Assembly: GCA_025454395.1 (NCBI GenBank)
Contig: JALOOM010000049.1
Location: 1-61,845, forward strand
Direction: 5' to 3'
DNA length: 61,845 bases
Source of the DNA: Elainella sp. Prado103
GTDB taxonomy: Bacteria; Cyanobacteriota; Cyanobacteriia; Elainellales; Elainellaceae
Shown here: positions 60,470 to 61,845 of the stretch, one piece after another
Numbering within the stretch: position 1 is the stretch's first letter
Layout: every line of letters begins with the position of its first letter
Program-made: the position numbers and the translations under genes
The notes under the pieces: generated by a model
Seen by the model: only the letters and a program-made list of their open reading frames with translations
The model's database searches: none
Told to the model about the DNA's origin: nothing

Positions 60470-61066
60470 ATGCCCTATTTTCGCCAGACAAAGGCTGTTT
60501 TCCCAGAAACTTATCTTGCTAAGCTCAAAAAATCGATCGTGGCTTGTCCCTATTTCACAACTAACAATCTGAATCGGGATTTTGTAGGCACAAAAGGGTT
60601 TTCAATTGTCTTTCAGCGATCCCAGATTGCTCAAGTAGAACTCCAGTTTCCTTTTTTTAAACCCTACCTCGATCGAGCCTTAGAACCGAGTTGCAACGCC
60701 TTTTATCTCAATCCACTCCTGCTTCAGCAAGGGTCACGGGTTGATCCGCACATTGATCGATCGCTGCGATCGTATTGCAAAACGATTGATCCGCCTGCGG
60801 TGGTCAGTGTGCTCTATGTGCAGGTGCCAGACCCGTTACAAGGGGGGGAATTAGTGTTACGCAACCATCGGCAACAGGTGGGGCAAATTAAGCCGCAGGT
60901 GAATTCACTGGTGCATTTTCAGGGGGATCTGACGCATTCGGTGAATCCAGTACAGACGGCGGGGAGTCGGTTAAGCTTGGTCTGCGAACAATATAGTCTG
61001 CTAGATGCTGAACTACAGGAGATTCCGCTGTTTACGATCGAGTCGAGGGCAATGGTGGGACGATAG
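60470..61066 (+). CDS. 2-oxoglutarate/Fe(II)-dependent oxygenase
   Basis: The 198-residue protein has the jelly-roll oxygenase triad HxD...H: His94 and Asp96 in VDPHIDRSL, His156 in GDLTHSV, and Arg167 with Ser169 in GSRLSLVCEQY for 2-oxoglutarate. GGELVLRNH near 125 is the usual central strand pair. It resembles prolyl-hydroxylase-like small cyanobacterial oxygenases; the substrate is unknown. Its frame is well preserved to the TAG at 61064-61066. It lies about 280 bp before the CRISPR array but need not be related to it. Confidence 0.85.
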   Translation: MPYFRQTKAVFPETYLAKLKKSIVACPYFTTNNLNRDFVGTKGFSIVFQRSQIAQVELQFPFFKPYLDRALEPSCNAFYLNPLLLQQGSRVDPHIDRSLRSYCKTIDPPAVVSVLYVQVPDPLQGGELVLRNHRQQVGQIKPQVNSLVHFQGDLTHSVNPVQTAGSRLSLVCEQYSLLDAELQEIPLFTIESRAMVGR

Positions 61067-61344
61067 CGATGGTGGAGGGGTAGCGTGGGATGGGGGCGCG
61101 GCTGGTCGGGTGTTGGAGACGAGTGGGCGGTTATTGGAGCTGAAAGGCTGTCTGGGTAAGGGGTTGGGCGAATGAGCGCTGAAGGGTGATCCGCGCAATC
61201 GGGGGAAGGGAGATGGTGTGGGGGTTTCAAAGTTTTAAGATGGGGTTACATTGAGGTAGAAATGGAGGTTTTGTGCTAAGGTTGTATGGAGTCGCGCAAA
61301 CGCACCTTGAAAACTGCATAGAATATGGATCGTGGATGTCCGCA
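61067..61344 (+). promoter_or_regulatory. Probable CRISPR leader region
   Basis: The leader is placed here because the repeats end in GATTGAAAC on this strand, the normal 3' end, so transcription runs rightward. The first 150 bp are unusually G-rich and the part from about 61220 is more mixed. CCTTGAAAACTGCATAG at 61305-61321 resembles a motif I recall from cyanobacterial CRISPR leaders. No promoter boxes are assigned. Confidence 0.55.
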
Positions 61345-61845
61345 GTTCAAATTGCCTCGAAACCCTTTCAGGGATTGAAACAACCCGACACTGCTATTGA
61401 TCGACGACGATCCCGAGTTCAAATTGCCTCGAAACCCTTTCAGGGATTGAAACTGGCAACTTGCCGCTAACGACTGCCACTAGGCGAGGTTCAAATTGCC
61501 TCGAAACCCTTTCAGGGATTGAAACTTGCCAATTGTGAAATTTGCTGTGATTCTTCGTAGGTTCAAATTGCCTCGAAACCCTTTCAGGGATTGAAACCCA
61601 TTATTAGGACTAGGAACCCCGCGTCCAAGGATGTGTTCAAATTGCCTCGAAACCCTTTCAGGGATTGAAACCTGGAACTAGGACAACCGATCGACGATGC
61701 GCGGCTGTTCAAATTGCCTCGAAACCCTTTCAGGGATTGAAACCTGAAAATCCCTGCCAAACCTGTTGACAATCTATGTTCAAATTGCCTCGAAACCCTT
61801 TCAGGGATTGAAACGAACCCCGATCGGCGCACATGGGATGAGGAC
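61345..61845 (+). CRISPR. CRISPR array, seven 37-bp repeats visible, continues past window edge
   Basis: Identical 37-bp repeats (GTTCAAATTGCCTCG at the start, CAGGGATTGAAAC at the end) begin at 61345, 61417, 61489, 61561, 61635, 61707 and 61778. Spacers are 35, 35, 35, 37, 35 and 34 bp, plus at least 31 bp of a seventh. Inside the repeat, CCCTTTCAGGG can form a 4-bp stem. The GATTGAAAC ending is common in cyanobacterial type I-D and type III arrays; the type cannot be settled without cas genes, and none lie in the window. The six complete spacers differ from each other, and I found no match to other parts of the window by eye. Confidence 0.97.

Noticed and set aside
61273-61832. Short reading frames with repeated peptides near the right edge
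   Set aside because: They are translations of the CRISPR repeats.

Overview
The window looks like a piece of a filamentous or unicellular cyanobacterial chromosome, perhaps of a Leptolyngbya-like lineage. The basis is frequent HIP1-type GCGATCGC/CGATCG motifs, roughly even base composition, and many cyanobacterial families: two-permease DevBC(C)A exporter, pseudo-orthocaspase, DUF3370 protein, LL-diaminopimelate aminotransferase, SPOR-like protein, a KdpD made only of its N-terminal half, and a CRISPR array whose repeat ends in GATTGAAAC. The species cannot be fixed from the sequence alone. I saw no integrase, phage structural gene or transposase.

Layout. 1-1.45 kb: a TetR regulator (cut by the window edge) divergent from a Coq4-family gene, with a promoter carrying two copies of an 11-bp palindrome. 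1.6-11.35 kb: a one-directional run of a LuxR-type regulator, an unknown protein, a DUF2272 hydrolase-like protein, two further uncharacterised proteins, a zinc metallopeptidase and two paralogous proteins full of acidic Glu/Tyr/Phe repeats. This is the best candidate for an undescribed system. 11.8-15.1 kb: a saccharopine-dehydrogenase-like reductase, a VOC protein, a repeat-rich gap with a MITE, and an AI-2E family permease. 15.4-19.7 kb: a DevB-DevC-DevC-DevA ABC exporter operon. 19.7-33.6 kb: mostly housekeeping genes (DMT permease, asnS, DUF58, an inactive caspase homologue with mnmA, SPOR protein, tlyA, rlmD, histidine kinase, folC).

33.7-42.8 kb: a DUF4870 protein, then a histidine kinase/response regulator pair divergent from the potassium pump operon kdpA-B-F-C and the KdpD N-terminal protein. 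42.85 kb: tRNA-Gly(TCC). 43.4-54.8 kb: DUF3370 protein, a small protein, dapL, a HEAT-repeat protein, mutS2 with an unusual insertion in its ATPase domain, an RTX-tailed 5'-nucleotidase, a small membrane protein and a PhnZ-type HD oxygenase. 54.8-59.75 kb: a 1665-residue hybrid histidine kinase with seven PAS domains. 60.5 kb to the end: a 2OG-Fe(II) oxygenase and a CRISPR array with seven repeats visible, running off the right edge with no cas genes in view.

Two features run through the whole window. Short tandem repeats of about 9-17 bp (14 bp most often) lie in most large intergenic gaps and, in multiples of three, inside several genes. Convergent genes are packed so tightly that four pairs overlap at their 3' ends. 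Function calls rest on motif recognition by eye; no database search was made, and start codons were chosen from visible Shine-Dalgarno sequences and familiar N-termini.
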